Shown here: piece by piece, positions 63,750 to 64,000 of the stretch
Position numbering within the stretch: position 1 is the first letter of the stretch
How the letters are laid out: every line of letters starts with the position of its first letter
Source of the DNA: Homalodisca vitripennis
Lineage: Eukaryota; Arthropoda; Insecta; Hemiptera; Cicadellidae
Assembly (NCBI RefSeq): GCF_021130785.1
Contig: NC_060207.1
Coordinates: forward strand, 105,151,001-105,215,000
Length of the DNA: 64,000 nucleotides
Direction of reading: 5' to 3'
Position numbers and translations under genes: made by a program
The notes under the pieces: generated by a model
Databases searched by the model: none
Seen by the model: the letters and a program-made list of their open reading frames with translations, nothing else
What the model was told of the DNA's origin: nothing

Positions 63750-63842
63750 ATGCCAATTATGATGGGTGGGGTTTTGCGGTTATCTTTGTCTGCCCAAGCA
63801 GCTCTTATTAAATGGACCACGAATGCACAAAACTGTGCAGGC
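63750..63842 (+). CDS. Candidate first coding exon, unknown protein
   Basis: From an ATG at 63750 the frame runs 31 codons to a consensus donor GTGAGTAAG at 63843, leaving phase 0. The peptide starts MPIMMGGVLRLSLSAQAALIK, with no acidic residues and with Arg, Lys and Ser interspersed with hydrophobic residues. That would fit a mitochondrial targeting or signal-like N terminus. Base composition is clearly more even than in the flanks. The downstream exon would lie beyond the window. I do not recognise the protein; the open frame continues past the donor to 63968, but with AT-rich intron-like sequence. Confidence 0.35.
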
Positions 63843-64000
63843 GTGAGTAAGTTAGAAATTAACTCATCAAACTCATTTTATTACTATTTCAATGAAATAA
63901 TATACAATTTTCCTAATGTTACTTCTAAATGTGATATTGTGCTGTTACGCACAGTTTGGTTTCTTTAAAGCTTGGATATCAATAACAAACATGATGTAAT

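Overview
This is an AT-rich (roughly two-thirds A+T) stretch of animal nuclear DNA, most probably from an insect. The transposon families point that way: an insect-style Ty3/gypsy element, short non-autonomous Helitron-like repeats with TC...CTAG ends, LINE fragments and a 5S-rRNA-derived SINE. There is no dense coding, no operon structure and no bacterial or organellar gene. A hemipteran is a guess from the general look of the repeats. No complete host gene could be recognised. Six short open segments with splice-like edges are listed as tentative exons, none identified by family.

Layout. 1-4.0 kb: AT-rich DNA with one candidate exon and one LTR/promoter-like block. 4.02-4.21 kb: a long alternating purine-pyrimidine microsatellite, followed by a degenerate two-copy repeat. 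6.9-9.4 kb: minus-strand Helitron-like elements in head-to-tail contact, one carrying a nested insertion of about 300 bp. 12.5-13.2, 41.3-41.8 and 60.06-61.2 kb: more members of that family, the last with both ends intact. 17.7-18.55 kb: a decayed non-LTR reverse transcriptase on the minus strand. 20.6-20.8 kb: a 5S-derived SINE candidate. 27.5-30.8 kb: small islands of more balanced composition, including possible exons. 32.5-33.2 kb: the 3' end of a LINE with an ATTT tail. 38.6-39.2 kb: an LTR-like repeat related to sequence next to the gypsy element.

The main feature is a minus-strand Ty3/gypsy retrotransposon at about 47.25-54.88 kb. It has gag, zinc knuckle, aspartic protease, RT, RNase H, integrase and a GPY/F-like tail, all in the normal order but split by many frame breaks. 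Near-identical 680-bp direct repeats flank it. No env-like frame was seen. The presumed LTRs lack TG...CA ends, and the best primer-binding-like and purine-tract-like sites lie well inside them, so the element may be a composite.

To the right, 56.85-59.38 kb is a 1.27-kb tandem duplication with about 99% identity. 61.76-62.4 kb holds two consecutive short tandem arrays with 92-bp and 99-bp units. The last kilobase has two plus-strand exon candidates. The parts look like independent insertions in intergenic or large-intron DNA rather than a working system; only the retrotransposon domains belong to one functional unit, and that unit is broken.
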